The notes under the pieces were generated by a model. It ran no database searches, was not told where the DNA came from, and worked only from the letters and a program-made list of their open reading frames with translations. This document shows positions 22,924 through 35,900 of a DNA stretch of 64,000 bases, piece by piece (within the stretch, counting starts at the first letter, position 1; the number at the start of each line of letters is the position of its first letter). The stretch covers positions 144,424 through 208,423 of the forward strand of contig VZTG01003221.1 of assembly GCA_013397845.1 (NCBI GenBank), given 5' to 3'. Origin of the DNA: Melanocharis versteri. Its lineage: Eukaryota; Chordata; Aves; Passeriformes; Melanocharitidae. The translations under genes and the position numbers were made by a program.

Positions 22924-24425
22924 ATAGGGGTGTTTTGAAAACAAGCAAACTGTAATTAAAGGCGTTGATGGATAGTTCCATTAACAGCTCTTCAGCAGCT
23001 AATCTGGGGCCATCTGTTCCGCAGTGCTCTGAAGAGGTTAACAGCACAAGGGAGCCTCCGGCTGCAGCGCAGCCCTGCCAGGCTGGGAACGGGGCACAGG
23101 GCACGGCTCGGAAAAGCGCTTTGTGCTCCTGCTGCCAAAAGTGCCCACCCAGGACACGGCTTTGCCAGGCAGGCTCAGCGTTGACTGGTGTAAGTATTAT
23201 TATTTTTACTTTTTTGGCAGCGTGGATCAAGCAGGCTGAATCAGCAAGTGGGTGGATGTGGAGCTCAGAGGCAGCTAATAGGTGTTATTGGGGTTTGGGC
23301 TTTTTGTTGGTGAGAAGTGCTGGTTAAAAAGAAAAATCAAAGAAGGAGAAGTTTCAACGAATCACCAGAAAACACTGAATATCTTCAGAAAGCTCTGAAG
23401 CTGTTTAATGAAGAATGCATTATTTATCTTCTATGCAAAAGGGATTTTCTTAAGTTATGCTGTTGGTAATCAATCTTCAATAATTGTCATGGCATGAATA
23501 GCTCTGGGCAGAGCTGTGGTGTTTGTCGGGCCTGGCCCCGTGAGCTGGGGTGCCCAGTCCAGCTGTGCCCAGCTGTTGCTGGGAGGTGCCAGCTCAGGGC
23601 TGCAGCTGTACCTGTGCCCAGGTGTGGGGGCTGCTGCCCTGGGCACGGCTCCTCGCTGGGGACGCTGCACGGGAAATCACCTCTTCTTAGTTTGTTGCTT
23701 TATCTCTTTATCATCAGCATAGTTTTCATCACAGGACAGAGAAAAGAATTGTGGGAGAGGTAATAGTTTTGTCCTTTTATATGTATTTTAGAGTATATAG
23801 CTCTTTAATGGTATAGTTCGTAAATTATAGTTAATAGTTCATGAACTCTTCAGAGTAAAATTAAATTGTTTGGGTTGTTCCAAATGTCATGGGGAAAGGT
23901 TTCTCGTCCTTGAGAGTATCTGGGCAGTGGCACAGCCATGAGGGAAACTGAATTGGGAAGAAGGTAGACTGTGGTAAAAGCAGGAAAGCTGAAAATGCAT
24001 TGAAGGGATAATTGAGAAGTCATCACCCCTGTTATTGATTTCCTCACAGCAGAGAAAGCTTTGTAGCAGATGAGAGCCTGGCTCTTCATCCTCCCACCTT
24101 GAAGAAAAGTGGTTGTAGGAGAGCATTTGGTTATTGCTCTCAGCTGGGTAAAACACTTGAGGGCTTTGTTTGCCTGAGTTTACCTGTTTGACTCTAATGT
24201 AGGCAGATTCTGAAAGGGGGGAAATTGTTTCAGTTGAAGAGGTGAACTGTGCTGCAGAGGCTATGCTTTTATCAGCCTGTGAGAGCCAGCTAAAATGTGT
24301 CAAGAATATTCTGCAGTCTCCTGTAGGACCCTTCATGCTCTGCAGTAAAAGCATGAACCTGTCACAGCATTTGCACACCCCAGTTAATCAATCTCCATCG
24401 CTTTTGGGGGCTGGCGTGGGACTCG
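22921..24425. other. Non-coding stretch
   Basis: Includes two GC-richer patches (about 23040-23180 and 23500-23680) that generate overlapping open frames on both strands. None matches a known family by eye, and no splice-flanked exon is supported. No transposon recognised. Confidence 0.5.
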
Positions 24426-24545
24426 GGCTGCATTCCAGGGGTGTAAAAACTGCTCTGCTCTGCTCTCACAGCCTCAGCACAGCTCAGGCTGCATTTCAGG
24501 TGTGCAAAATCTGCTCTGCTCTCACATCCTCAGCTCTCTCTCAGA
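24426..24545. repeat. 61-bp imperfect tandem duplication
   Basis: GGCTGCATTCCAGG at 24426 and GGCTGCATTTCAGG at 24487 begin two imperfect copies. Each continues into a TGCTCTGCTCTCACA block, and the first has an extra CTCTG. Confidence 0.75.
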
Positions 24546-27500
24546 GCCAAACCCAGCAAGGGAACTCCTCACAGGACAGAAAATGCCAGATATTCAAATG
24601 TATTATCACAGGATGAAGCAGAGTCAAATTCACCTAACAATGAATCATCAAAAACGTCTCTGATCGATTAAAAAAAAAAAAATCATTCAAGTATTTCTGA
24701 GTGGCTGAGTAACCTCTAGAGCAAGAAATAACACTTGTAGCTGTGAAAAGAACTGAGTGAACAGGGATTATAAATTAGAGAACTTTATTCATGATAATGT
24801 CATAGGAGGAACAAGTAGAAGGATAATATTACTCTATCAAGTATCTTGTGTGTCTGGATCCCTGTGAAAAAACATAAGAAAGCAATTGAAAAATGTATAC
24901 AGTGAGAGAGAGGAACTGGAGGTCTCAGCACAGTGTCAAGCTTGTGATGTAATTGGTGTTCAGAGACTTGAAGGAATAATTCACGTATTATAAATCCTAA
25001 ATAGTATTTGAATTTTACAGGAGCATATCTTGGGGGAAAAGAAAAACCAAACAAATCAAAAAACCAAAACAAACAAACAAAACAAAACAACAAAACAAAC
25101 AAGAAAAAAAACCAACACCAAAGTGAGGGGATATTCCCTTATAATAACTCACTTGTGTGTCTAGAACATCAACAGGGTTTAAGTGTCTGTAAAAGCATGG
25201 GAAAAATAGCAAAATCCTTCTGATCTCTTCAGTCTGGTACAGGCCCCCAGACAGGAAATCCTGGGTTTTAAGGACTTTTTGTGAACATTAATTAAACTGC
25301 GGGTTTATTAGCTCAGTTTAATTTTCTCAGTGTACATAATTAAAATATAGACTGTGTTGGTTTTCACAGGTTAAGGCTTTTAAAAAAAAAAAAAAAATCC
25401 AAGCCAAACCACCAGATAAAGGTGTAAATTAAAATTACATATGGGATTGGAGAAGTAAGGAAAGGGAAGCTGGGACACCAGAGAAGTTACCTGGGAGGAA
25501 CTTGTTGGGAACATCCTGGTGGGACACAAAAGTGGAAGCTGGGTCATGAAACAACAGTTTGTGCTCTTTAGGAGAGAAAGGAAGATAATGAACAAACCAG
25601 TTGAATTTAATAACCTTCAGTCAGTGTTGAGCTGTGAGGGTGTGAAGCCAGACGGGGTGAAAGAAGGTCAAAGAGACTGTGAGGAAACAATAGCTTTTAT
25701 TGGTTTTAATTCTTTCAATGGAGGAAGGAGGAGAGAGGCACAGAAAGGGGAGCAGGAGGCCAATTTGGATGAATCAGGGGTTGTTAAATCATCTTAAAAC
25801 TGAAGTGCAGCAGAATTTCGTGTGCTGAGGGTGAGTGCATAGGTACAGGAATAGGAAGGGGAGTGTACAAACAGAGATGCAGCAGTGCAAAGTGTTCAGA
25901 CATTGTTTCTCTCTGTTTCACTAAGGAAAACACTTCTTTAAAATCACATTGAAAAATGAAAAGTTACCGAGTGAGAAATCTCAAACAGTACAAGTGTTTG
26001 ATGTGGTTTTCCTTGACTAAAAAGGCCAACTGCGATTTCTCGAATGAAGCAGTTTAATTTTAATGCCAAGAGGGCAGAACAGGCTCTAACAGGAAAACAG
26101 AAATAGCTGGGTTATACATTTTCAAGAGAGCTGAGGCACATTAAATTAACCCAACAGTCTGAATCAATCTCACAGCCATTCACAAAGATCTTAGAGATGC
26201 TGGGGAATAGGTGAGGCTGGGAAAGACTGAGGGTGGCACCTGGGATTTTTTTAAATATAAGAGCAGGAGAATTATAAGCGAGGCAGCTTAATTTCAATTT
26301 TGGGAAAACATTGAACCAAACACACTCCTGGTTTTTCTTTCCACTTTTCTTACTCTGATTTCCAAGCAAATGTCTCAGTGAAAGTGCCCAGACGTACAAC
26401 TCCAATAAGTGGAAGAGCTCCTTACAATTAAAACTTTGGCAAGTTTTCCTGCACCTTCTGCTTCCCCGTCCAGCCCCGTGGCCAGCCCCGTGAGCTGGTT
26501 TCCTTTAATTGCAAAATATCTCCATATTTTGATCCTCACACCTCGGGTTTACTGCACTGCAGGTCCTGTGATTAGTTTTGAAGTAAACTCTGCTATTGAT
26601 ACATTATTGAGTGGATATGGGGTTAGTACAGCCTTAGAGTAAATTTTTTCCAAGGGTTGTAATTTCTTCAGTGAGAGGCAGGTTCTGTTTGATTCCAGGC
26701 GCTCTGAAGAGAAATATTTCACAGGCTGAATTTCCAAGTACTCTGCAGCACCTGAGCTGCCTTATGTGCCCGTAATGAAAGTTCTGTTTGCATCAAGAGA
26801 AAGGCACATCCTGCCATCCCTGATATCATACTTCACCCTCTCTTCTAGGGGGAAAAAAGAAATAAATCACTTGTTCCAGAGATAAATCCTCCCTGTCTCA
26901 ACCAGGAACTGAAGCAGTGCCCTGCAGGATAGTCTCAGCTCTGGTCCCAGGCAGACCCAGCTTAGCAGCTTCCTGCCCAAAGCTTCTTCGGTCAGCAGTG
27001 GGAAAGGCTGGGAATGTGGGATGTGTTTGGGTCTCAGTGGAGTGCAGTGCCCCGTGTGGGACATCTGGAGCAGTTTTGCTGTGTTTTGTCATTTTAACTT
27101 CCATCTTTGACAGCCCTGTTGTGTGGACCCCGAATTAGTGGTTTGGTCTCCTTCCCAAAGGATTTGCCGTATTTTATTTCTAGAATATAGAGATATTTTT
27201 AGATAATTAATGAATTAAATGACCAGAAAATGTAAACCTCGCTGTGCAGCTTTTAAATTGTAGCACTGAGTTGTCGTGGGTGTGTGTTTGCTTGTTTCCT
27301 CTCGTGTTGGTTTTGCTTTCTTTGGTTGTTTTTTCAGCCAAAAATGAGGTTATGGTCTCTATCCAAGTCCCTCCATCCATTCAATTCTGAGGGAAGTTCA
27401 GATCTGGATTTTGCATACTCTGAAAATCAAATTAGTCTTCAATTATTTAGGGACTTGTCTTCAATTTTTCCTTATGAATGCAAATTCCTAAAGACTTTTC

Positions 27501-28867
27501 TTACCCAGAAGAGTATCTTCCTCATAGATTAACGTTACCAAAGTTGCTTTATAATTTAATTACTGTTTTGTATAAAGTTTAAAATCAATATTCTTGCAGG
27601 AGCTTCTGCTCTGGGAACTGAAATTTACAGTATTTCTATGTGAGGTGTACAGCAATATTTGTATGTAATAAACTTTTTCTGAACTTGAAATGCCACACGA
27701 ATGCCTTTAGCATTGCAGCAGACCAGAAAAAGCAATCTAACGTAGAAATATGTCCTGGCCTAGGAAAGCCTTTGCAACTTTGATTTCAATATGTCCATCA
27801 CAATTACAGCAACCTCACCTCCCAGACTCCTTGCAGATGTTTCTAATTTATGAGCCCTGGGCCCATTTTTCATATGGAGTTTTTAAGGTTGTTTGATTTA
27901 CTTTTTAAATTTTTTCTTTTTGTTAATAGATTGGTCATCCTCGTATCTTAATAAAACAAAAATTGAATTATATGCACCACTAAGCAAGCATGACAGGACT
28001 TTTGCTAGCAGATGTAAAGTGTGAAAACCTGTGGGAAAATCCCATTCATTTCAGGTTCCACTTGAGAACACTGCAGTGCACTGCAAATGGATTCCGTCTG
28101 AAAAAGACAGAAGCAGGGGAACAATGGAAATCAATGATTTGAACCTAATTAAAAAGACCTGATAAAAATTCTGGAGAGCCAGATGGCAAAGTCAATTTCT
28201 CAGTATAATATCTGTGCAGATAAAGAATATGATTAGCTGTTGACATTCTGCAAGGGTAGAATGATCTTATCAGCAGGATGTCAAAGTATTTCTTTAACAG
28301 TATTAGACTGTGCTTTCATAACTATTGTACACCTGACTTAATGGAAATCATTTTTCTTCCAGGAAGGATGAGACATAATGTTTTTCTCAGATGTCACAGT
28401 GCAAAACTCACAACTTGGTTATCTTGATAAAAGCTTTAGACTTTGACTGCTGAAGGCAGACACAAACATGACTTGAACATTAAAGCTGAAATCAAAGTGC
28501 AATTTCAGGTGTTGGCGAGCGCTTTTGTGAGTATTTATCTCTACATTTGTGTTTAGAGATTCCAGCCAATTCTGTTGAATTAGGAGTAAATTTTGGAAAG
28601 GGGCGTTTCCTGTACATATGTGTAGTGAAGCAAATATTTCAGTGCCTTCAGCTGAGCTGTTCGAAATTTTTGTACAAAATGCTTAAAAAGACAAAATGAA
28701 TGAATGATGTGATGGCTCCATAGCTAAAATAGTCATGCTGGAGAAAAGATTTCTGGTGTCTTTCAGCTCCTTCTCCACTTCATAGACTGGGAACAGCGAA
28801 GTGGAGACTGAGAGGGGGGGATTTCAGAGTTTCCTGGGAGGGAGAAGGAAGAAACTGAAATGCCTGT
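24546..28867. other. Single-copy stretch with A-rich microsatellite
   Basis: No gene or transposon recognised. Positions about 25036-25113 are an A-rich CAAA/CAAAA microsatellite, and 25381-25396 is a short A-run. Positions 28130-28560 look like possible conserved regulatory DNA (see findings). The frames at 25519-25797 and 26112-26405 have no recognisable homology. Confidence 0.5.
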
Positions 28868-28940
28868 AGAGGAAGGATCAAATCCAGGTCCTGGACATGC
28901 CAGGCAAGAGTGGTCTGACCACGTAGCTACTGAGTAAAAG
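28868..28940 (-). mobile_element. tRNA-derived SINE head or tRNA pseudogene
   Basis: On the minus strand an A-box-like TAGCTACGTGG (28919-28929) is followed by a B-box-like GGATTTGATCC (28875-28885). The start-to-start spacing is 44 nt, exactly that of a tRNA gene. The region between reads GACCACTCTTGCCTGGCATG, which by eye most resembles tRNA-Gly(GCC). The T-stem and acceptor stem do not pair well, so it is not a functional tRNA. It could be an ancient SINE or an isolated tRNA pseudogene. The downstream tail is not recognised. Confidence 0.5.
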
Positions 28941-29354
28941 AGAACTTCCAACATTACCCCATTGCTCTCTCATTGTCTCCCCTGAGGTGTTGGCTGTAAT
29001 CATTTGGAATAAAGGTTTCTGTGTTAATTCACTGCTGTATTCCCAGATCCGGAATGAATGTGGGTGCTAGCAGGATCAGGAGCCATTTAATTCTGGTTTA
29101 AAAGCCGGTCAGCTGGGTGTTATTGATGTTAGCTTTTGGGAAAAGATGAAAGCTTTGCTTGTTGCTGGATTCAGCAGGCTGGTTCCCTGCTGGGTGTTCC
29201 AAACCCCAGGGAGCTGAGGGCTGGGCTGAGCTCTCGTGCCTTTCAGAAGTTCTCCTGCAACAGCTCCTGCCTGTGTTCTCAAAACAAGAGCTGCAGCACG
29301 GGTGGAAAATTAGGAAAAAAAAAATTAGGAAAAAAAAATCTTTCACTGATTGAA
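28941..29354. other. Non-coding stretch
   Basis: Ordinary single-copy sequence. A short duplication AATTAGGAAAAAAA occurs twice at about 29308-29337. No gene supported. Confidence 0.5.
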
Positions 29355-29455
29355 TCTATTTCTCTGTCAGTTTCTCTGTTAATATATTTCTCTGAATATA
29401 TTTCTCCATTAATTGAGTATATTTCTCCGTTAATTGAGTATATTTCTCTGAATTT
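29355..29455. repeat. Short 21-bp AT-rich repeat
   Basis: TATATTTCTCCATTAATTGAG and close variants are repeated about three times between roughly 29396 and 29452, preceded by shorter TTTCTCTG repeats. The 21-bp period gives a seven-residue periodic frame on the plus strand (29136-29606), which is a repeat artefact. Confidence 0.8.
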
Positions 29456-31747
29456 CAAGGGCTGGTGCTCGGGTCAGCTGGAGCTGTTGGCTGGGGCTGT
29501 TTCGGTCTGGGTACTGGACACTGGAGTGTGTGCAAGCTGGGTTGGGGAGAGTTTTGTGGCCAGGCCACATTTCATTCTTTCCCTGTGCTTTCCCTGTGCT
29601 TGGTGAGGAATCTTTTATCCTTTATTTGAGCAGAGACACGTCACATTTAACTGTTCTGGAGTGTTGCTAAATGTGTGTCTGGATGTGGCTTCCTTACTTT
29701 TTTCGTCCCTAAAAAGAAGCAATCTGCATTAACTGCTTGTATTTCATGCATTGCTACTTTTTATTATCTGCATCAAACTTCTGTGTTCATAAATATTAGT
29801 GTTTCTAACATAACCATTTATTTCTGTGAATTCAGACAATGTGAAACATAAGTTACAGCTCTTTAAAAAAGCCTCAATAATTATGGACAGCCTGTGATGC
29901 GAGCAGCTCAGGTATAAATTTTAGAACAGATGAATCTTCCTTAAACTGCACTAATTAAAGTGGCTTTAAAAATCTGGGCTAAGGATAAAGCAGATGATGC
30001 TTTACACAAGTAAAACACAAGACTCTGACAAGGCTTGTCTGGCACAGTGCAGGGAGAACAGTTCTGAGTAATTGAGCCTTGAAATCTTCTTTCTTTATAG
30101 TTTTCAGATAAAATCAGAAGCAGAACTGCTGACTAGCAATTGGCAAAAAACAGTATTCAGATCCTGGCTTTAAAGCAACCTCAATTACTCTGTTTCACTT
30201 GCATATTTTAATTTAAACACCTTTTAAACACCCTTTAATACTTTGACTGTGTCTCCCCTGGGAATTCTAAAGGACTGGCTGAATACAGGACGTGGCTCAT
30301 GGCAGTTATTGACTCGTGCCCTTTATTGAGATATTAGACTTCATTATGCTAATGCCAGAATTTGTCTCTGTCCATGCTGAACTCTTAAAGAGCAGTAACA
30401 CTTCTTATTAAGTGATAATTGATGAGGTGACACCGACGAGGAGTGTCTCTTCACCAAGATGCAGTTTGGGATAATCAGGGTTCCAATAACTGATCACCAG
30501 TGGTTGCTGAGCAGAGGAGCTGTCACTAATGCATTATTCTATAGATAAATGCACTTCCCATTGTCCCAGTGTAAAAGTCACTGTATTGACAGTCCTTTCT
30601 CCATCCTCAAGACAATGTAGAGGCCTGAAAACCCTCCTGCTGTGGAAACAAGAAGCGCAGCAGAATTTACCTGCTGCCTGATGACTTCCTTAACTAAAAG
30701 TGAAGCCAACATGTTTTCTGGTAAAAACTATACCTGTATTTCCTTCGTGATATAGTTCAATGAAGTATTTCATAGGTGATTAGATCCCATCTCATCTTCC
30801 AGGGTTCTGAAAGCTCTATTTTCCCTTTTAATCTGTGTTTTGTACTGCACAGATATCAAGATAATACTTGTAATGCAAATGACTTCTGCAGCTTGTATTT
30901 TTGACATTGCAATCGTAATGATCATTGAGTCCTTGGAGTGAAAGTCATTTTCCAGCCTTTATTTCTTCCCCCTTATGTTCCCCAGCTCCTCTGTGCGTGT
31001 GGCTGTTCTAGATCTGCATTTCTTGATGCTGCAGTTAGTTCTGTTTTATTGTACAGCACATCTGCAGCACTGCTGGGAGTATTTCTGATGATCTCATTAC
31101 TGGATCAGAGCTTCAGTCTCTTGGGTCACAACCCTGCTTAATGTTCTCGTGCAGACCCCTCCAGACTTCCACTAAAAACAGCACTTTGTGCTCATAAAAG
31201 CAATTGCTCAGGACATAAGCAGCCAGAAAGGAAAAAAAAAATAATAAAGCCATATAAAAAGTACTTGAGGCTTTTGAGTAAGAAAAGAAAAAGTGGTTTG
31301 TGGTATCAACTTTTCATTCTATCTGCTTGCCACGTTGGTCTGTCATGGCAAAAAATCAGCCATTTATTATTTTAGGAAGTGAAAACATAGGAAAAAATGA
31401 AGCTTGAAGTTGAAGACTGTATTTTAAAAACATAATTTATGATCCTGGAATGAGACTCGAGAACATTTTTATTTTTCAGATGCTGGTCTCTTTCTTTTAC
31501 CTTATTAGATGAGCATGGCACTATTTTATGAATTGTAAAAGCCTCGTATTATTAAGCTGTGATGGAATATAATGAGAAAAAATATGGATTCATGCTTCCT
31601 GTTCAATGGGAAAACTTTTCCAACTTGGCCAGCTGACAGCAGAGGAGCAATGCATTGTGGAAAGATGGATAACAGGGAATAAATAAGCAGGGGCAGCCGT
31701 GACAACAGCACCTAAAATCTCCTGGAAATTCGGGCAGAGAGGGAGTG
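29456..31747. other. Single-copy non-coding stretch
   Basis: No exon, RNA gene or transposon recognised. Positions 30290-30500 contain ATGCTAAT and several TAATTGAT-like motifs and may be regulatory. Short A-runs only. Confidence 0.55.
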
Positions 31748-31985
31748 ACCCTCACCCAGTGAGGCTCAGGTGGGACTGGTGTCCATCCTCACCCAGTGAG
31801 GCTCAGGATGGGTGTCCATCCTCACCCAGTGAGGCTCAGGATGGGTGTCCATCCTCACCCAGTGAGGCTCAGGATGGGTGTCCATCCTCACCCAGTGAGG
31901 CTCAGGTGGGACTGGTGTCCATCCTCACCCAGTGAGGCTCAGGCAGGATGGGTGTCCATCCTCAGGTGGGATGGGTGTCCCTGCA
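31748..31985. repeat. 33-bp minisatellite, about seven units
   Basis: The block GTGTCCATCCTCACCCAGTG is repeated with a 33-bp period; variant units carry a GTGGGACTG linker and are 37 bp long. Each full unit contains CCTCAC-CCA-GTGAGG, a perfect 6-bp inverted repeat with a 3-nt loop. Thirty-three is a multiple of three, so the array stays open (11-residue peptide repeats rich in Pro, Ser and Glu, frames 31699-31935 and 31796-32116), but nothing else supports coding. Confidence 0.95.
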
Positions 31986-32832
31986 GCAGCCCAGGCTGGG
32001 GAAAGGAGCTGTCCCAGGGCACAGGGATTTCTGTGGGACACAGGAATGCTCACTCACAATGGATCCATCACACCCAGGGCTTTGGGGCCAGCTCTGTTGC
32101 ATTGTCCCCTCATTAAACGCTTCTGTAAAATGAGGAATTTAAACCCCCCCAGAGTGCAATGTTCAAATATTGTGTCATGGGAGCTGCAGGTAAATCAGAA
32201 CTGGAGTGCAGACAGAACTTCGAACATGTGATATATTCATACATCTAACAACAGCAAATATTGCACATCAGCTGCTTATTCCAATAATAACCTTTGCAAA
32301 GATGCAAATAGAAACGGTCTGGAGTGCTAAGCAGTGTCTTGTGAGGAAACCTAGGCCACCACTGAGATTTGAAATAATCTTCTGGGAATCTGCCTGATGG
32401 GAAGATCACAAAAACATCTGTGTTCCTCCTCAAGGCAGGAGCCTGCTGCAGTTTTGGAAGGTTTCAGCATTGCAGGACAAAGGGTATTTTTCTTGAAAGT
32501 TTGTCTTTGCATTTAGGTGCCTCTTCTACACTTGCCAGTTCAAAAATCTACCTTCATTTCCTTATCCTGGATAACCCTTTATTTGGAAAAAAAAAAAAGG
32601 GGGGGACGTGAGAGGGAAGGGGTTTGCAGATCCTTCAGCAAAGAAGATTTTAAGGCTTAAATAACTGCAATGTGAACTTATTGCCACATGTAATATTGCT
32701 TCTTGATTTATCACCTTGGAAACAGCCTGAAGTCTTTGTTTTGTGTAGTTGCTCCACCGTGATTTAAAAGCAGAGGATGAGCGAGACATAGATCTAATGA
32801 GATTTAACTCTTCCATGCTAAGAACCTGCAAT
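31986..32832. other. Non-coding stretch
   Basis: GC-rich just after the minisatellite, then AT-rich. An A12-G7 run lies at about 32587-32605. No gene or transposon recognised. Confidence 0.5.
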
Positions 32833-32955
32833 CAGATATATATTAATTATATAATTAATTAGATATTAATTGTAATAAATAATTATATAGCATATATCAA
32901 TTATATTAGATATTATAATTATTAATACTATAATTATATATAATAGATATATATT
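32833..32955. repeat. AT-rich low-complexity block
   Basis: About 120 bp composed almost wholly of A and T with irregular ATTAATTATAT motifs. It has no fixed period. Such blocks are prone to unwinding and to assembly or alignment noise. Confidence 0.85.
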
Positions 32956-35900
32956 GATTGCTTGATTCTGGCCATAGTTTTGGAAATAGAAAAGCCTCCC
33001 ATGAGATTTAACAGAGTACTTATCACTCTATCAGGTTTCATCTTCATACTGGTAACTTTGCTCTTCTGCCCTTTCAGGAACCTTTTGAACAGACAATAAA
33101 ACAAACACGTCAGGTTCAATATTTTCATATTTCAGAAATTTTGGGTAAAGAAGCCCGTACTGCTTAGCTGAAAACATCTGTAGCTGGCGCTCCTGAAGGC
33201 AGAGGGGTTTGGTGCTGCTGGCTCGGAGCTGCGAGTCCCAAAATCAGCCTCAGGAACCGGTGCCAAGAGAACGGATGCTCGTGTTTGCATGGCTGTCTGT
33301 TGGAGCAGAGTTTACTAAACAAGCTGAAATAACACGCTCCTGTGCAGATAGATGGACTGGGAGCTCATCCTGAGTGAAGGTGCAGGAATCCTGCTGCACA
33401 GCCTGGGTGAGCTGGGGGAATCCCAGCACGCATCCTTGGATGCTCTCCTACTTCTCCCCCTGATCATTTGCACAGATTGACGTTTCTCGCAGTCGTCTCT
33501 CTTTCGTGTTGCTTTTATGATCTTTGCTGATATGAATTAATATTTAGCCACTTCTCTTTTTGCTGGATTCCGTTCCAAGCGTGTAGTGCCAGCATTCCCC
33601 TGGAGCACAGCCCCTCTAAGTGCAAAGCACCACGGAGCTGCCATTCCTCCGCTTTGCTCCGCGAGCTCAGCCCAGTCACTGCTCTCAAACACTGCTCTTT
33701 AATTCTGCAAAGCCCCAAATTTAATATTATTTTGACCTTTTTAATATTCTGGGTTTAGAGCGTCCACCAGGCTACAATATTTCACCGAGTGAATGAGCGA
33801 CTGCAGTTTAGGATTTGAATTGGGGATTTAGGTAGGAGAGGACCAAAATAAATTTCCTTAATCTGTAGATGAGATAGTTTAAATAATCACGGTTTCCAGA
33901 CTGTCATTTTCTGTTCTCCCTCAACAACTCTTGTTGCTACAGTTTCTTCCTGTAAATCAGAGTTTTTATTTAATTAATAGCATTGAAATTGTGCATGGAA
34001 GTTCTGTTGAGTTGCTTTTACACCTCTGTGTCTGTCACAGTCTCAGTGGTGGGAGGTGCTGACTCAGACATTGGGGTAAAGTCTTCCCATCAGTGACACA
34101 AACATTCTATCTTCTTAGGTTTTTAGACTGGAGAGAGTTTTCATTTCTCTCAGCTCACTGAGCATTACGGATTTGGTCGTTCTTCAGATTTCTATGAATT
34201 TATATGCATTTGTCTTTGTATTTTCTGGAAGGCTGTATTGCAGGGTAAAGTGAATTCTGGATTAGTGTGCAAGTGGGTAATGCAAAATAACTGGAGAATG
34301 CAAAACATACAGAAAATTTTAGACGGCTCTTGGTGGTTGGAGGGGTCGATTCTATATTTACCTCAGAATAAATACCTGCCACTAAACATGTACAAATTAA
34401 CCATTTCAACTGGTGCTGATTTTCCACTCCCCTGTGGTATCCACAGGGGGATTCTGGGGTCAGCAGCTGTCAGGGAGCCCCTGGAAACTCTTTGCTGCCT
34501 GATCCGGGTGTAATTAGGGAGCAAATTGGAGGAGGTCGTCGAAAAGGGCTGAAGGGGATTATCTCATCTGTCTCATTGCTGAATCAATCTTATCCCCTTT
34601 CCAACCAACAAAATTCAATTAACTTTTATGAATTATTTAGCCACAGCGAAGTCTTAGATAGTATTAATATTTGTGTTTCAGCCTGTTTTGTGCGAGGAAT
34701 ACAAAATATCTCTTCTTTATCATCAATCAAACTCCAATGTAAAATGTAATTTTCTATTTCACTGTTTTAAGAAATATCTTCCTAATCATGCCTGATGTTG
34801 ACTGGAAAATGTTACATATTAGCTCTTGCTTATGTTTAGATTATGAATTGCCTCAAGAGAATATCAGGAATTCTATGTAACAAATTATAGATTTTTAATT
34901 TTTTTTTTTTTTTTTTTTTATGGAGTGGCAACTTTTTAAGCAAAAACTTTCAGAACTTTACTGCTCGCAGACAAATTGCAATCTGCTACCACAAGCCAAG
35001 AAGGAAGGGTTTGAACAATGTTGCTGGAGTATTTATGTCTTTGACAAAAGAGTTGAGTCCTTATCTGAGGAACTGTGCTCCAGAGAAGCTAAGAATAAAA
35101 CAGGATTGACTTGTAGACAGGAAAGATTTATTTTGTGTCTCAAAAAATGAAAGATTGTCAGTCCTTCACTCACTTCCTGCACTGTTCTTAGTATTATAGC
35201 AAAGATCTAGTCATCAAAACTGAGAAATTAGGAATTTGAAGGCTTGACAAGCCAATGACAACAATGAGAATTCTCCTGCAAGTTCTCAGTGGAATTACAG
35301 ACAGGCTTGGAGGGGGAAGAGCGACACTGCTCGAGGGGTTATGGAGCCACTCGTGTCCATATTGCGGGGAAGGGGTGAAAAATCCTGTGCAGCTGGACAA
35401 AAAATCCTTCTTCCAGCTGGTTATTCCAGCTCCTGGGTGGGGACTGCAGGAACTCCGTGTTGCTGATGCCTTTTCAGGACTACCNTCTCAGGGCCTGAGG
35501 CAGTGAGGTGTCCTTGATTGCCAGGCCTGGAGAGGAATTGTTGTGTCTGCCCAAAATGGGAAAGCAGCATCTGACACTGTGTGTGGAGTTTAGAGTGATC
35601 CACTACAGAATTTCAGGATTACAAATATATGGAAAATATAAAAGCTGAAATCCTGAGGTATCATTGCTACCCCAGCACTGGCACTCCTTCCTGAGCTGGT
35701 GGTGTAATGGATGTGTGCAAAAACCAGAGTCGGAGCAGGGAAAGTGTGAACTGCTTCTCCATGCCTTAAATAATTTATCTCAGGCTTTTTCTTCTCGAGG
35801 ACTGTGGCCATTCCAGTCAGCACTTGTGCATGTAAATGAGTTATCCAGCAGCTGTGTGCTCTGCCTTCACCTGAGCTGGGACAATGCTGCATGAAAACCC

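Noticed and set aside
32100..32145. Resemblance to a MIR core (CTGTAAAATGAGGA)
   Set aside because: Only about 14 bases match and the flanks do not.
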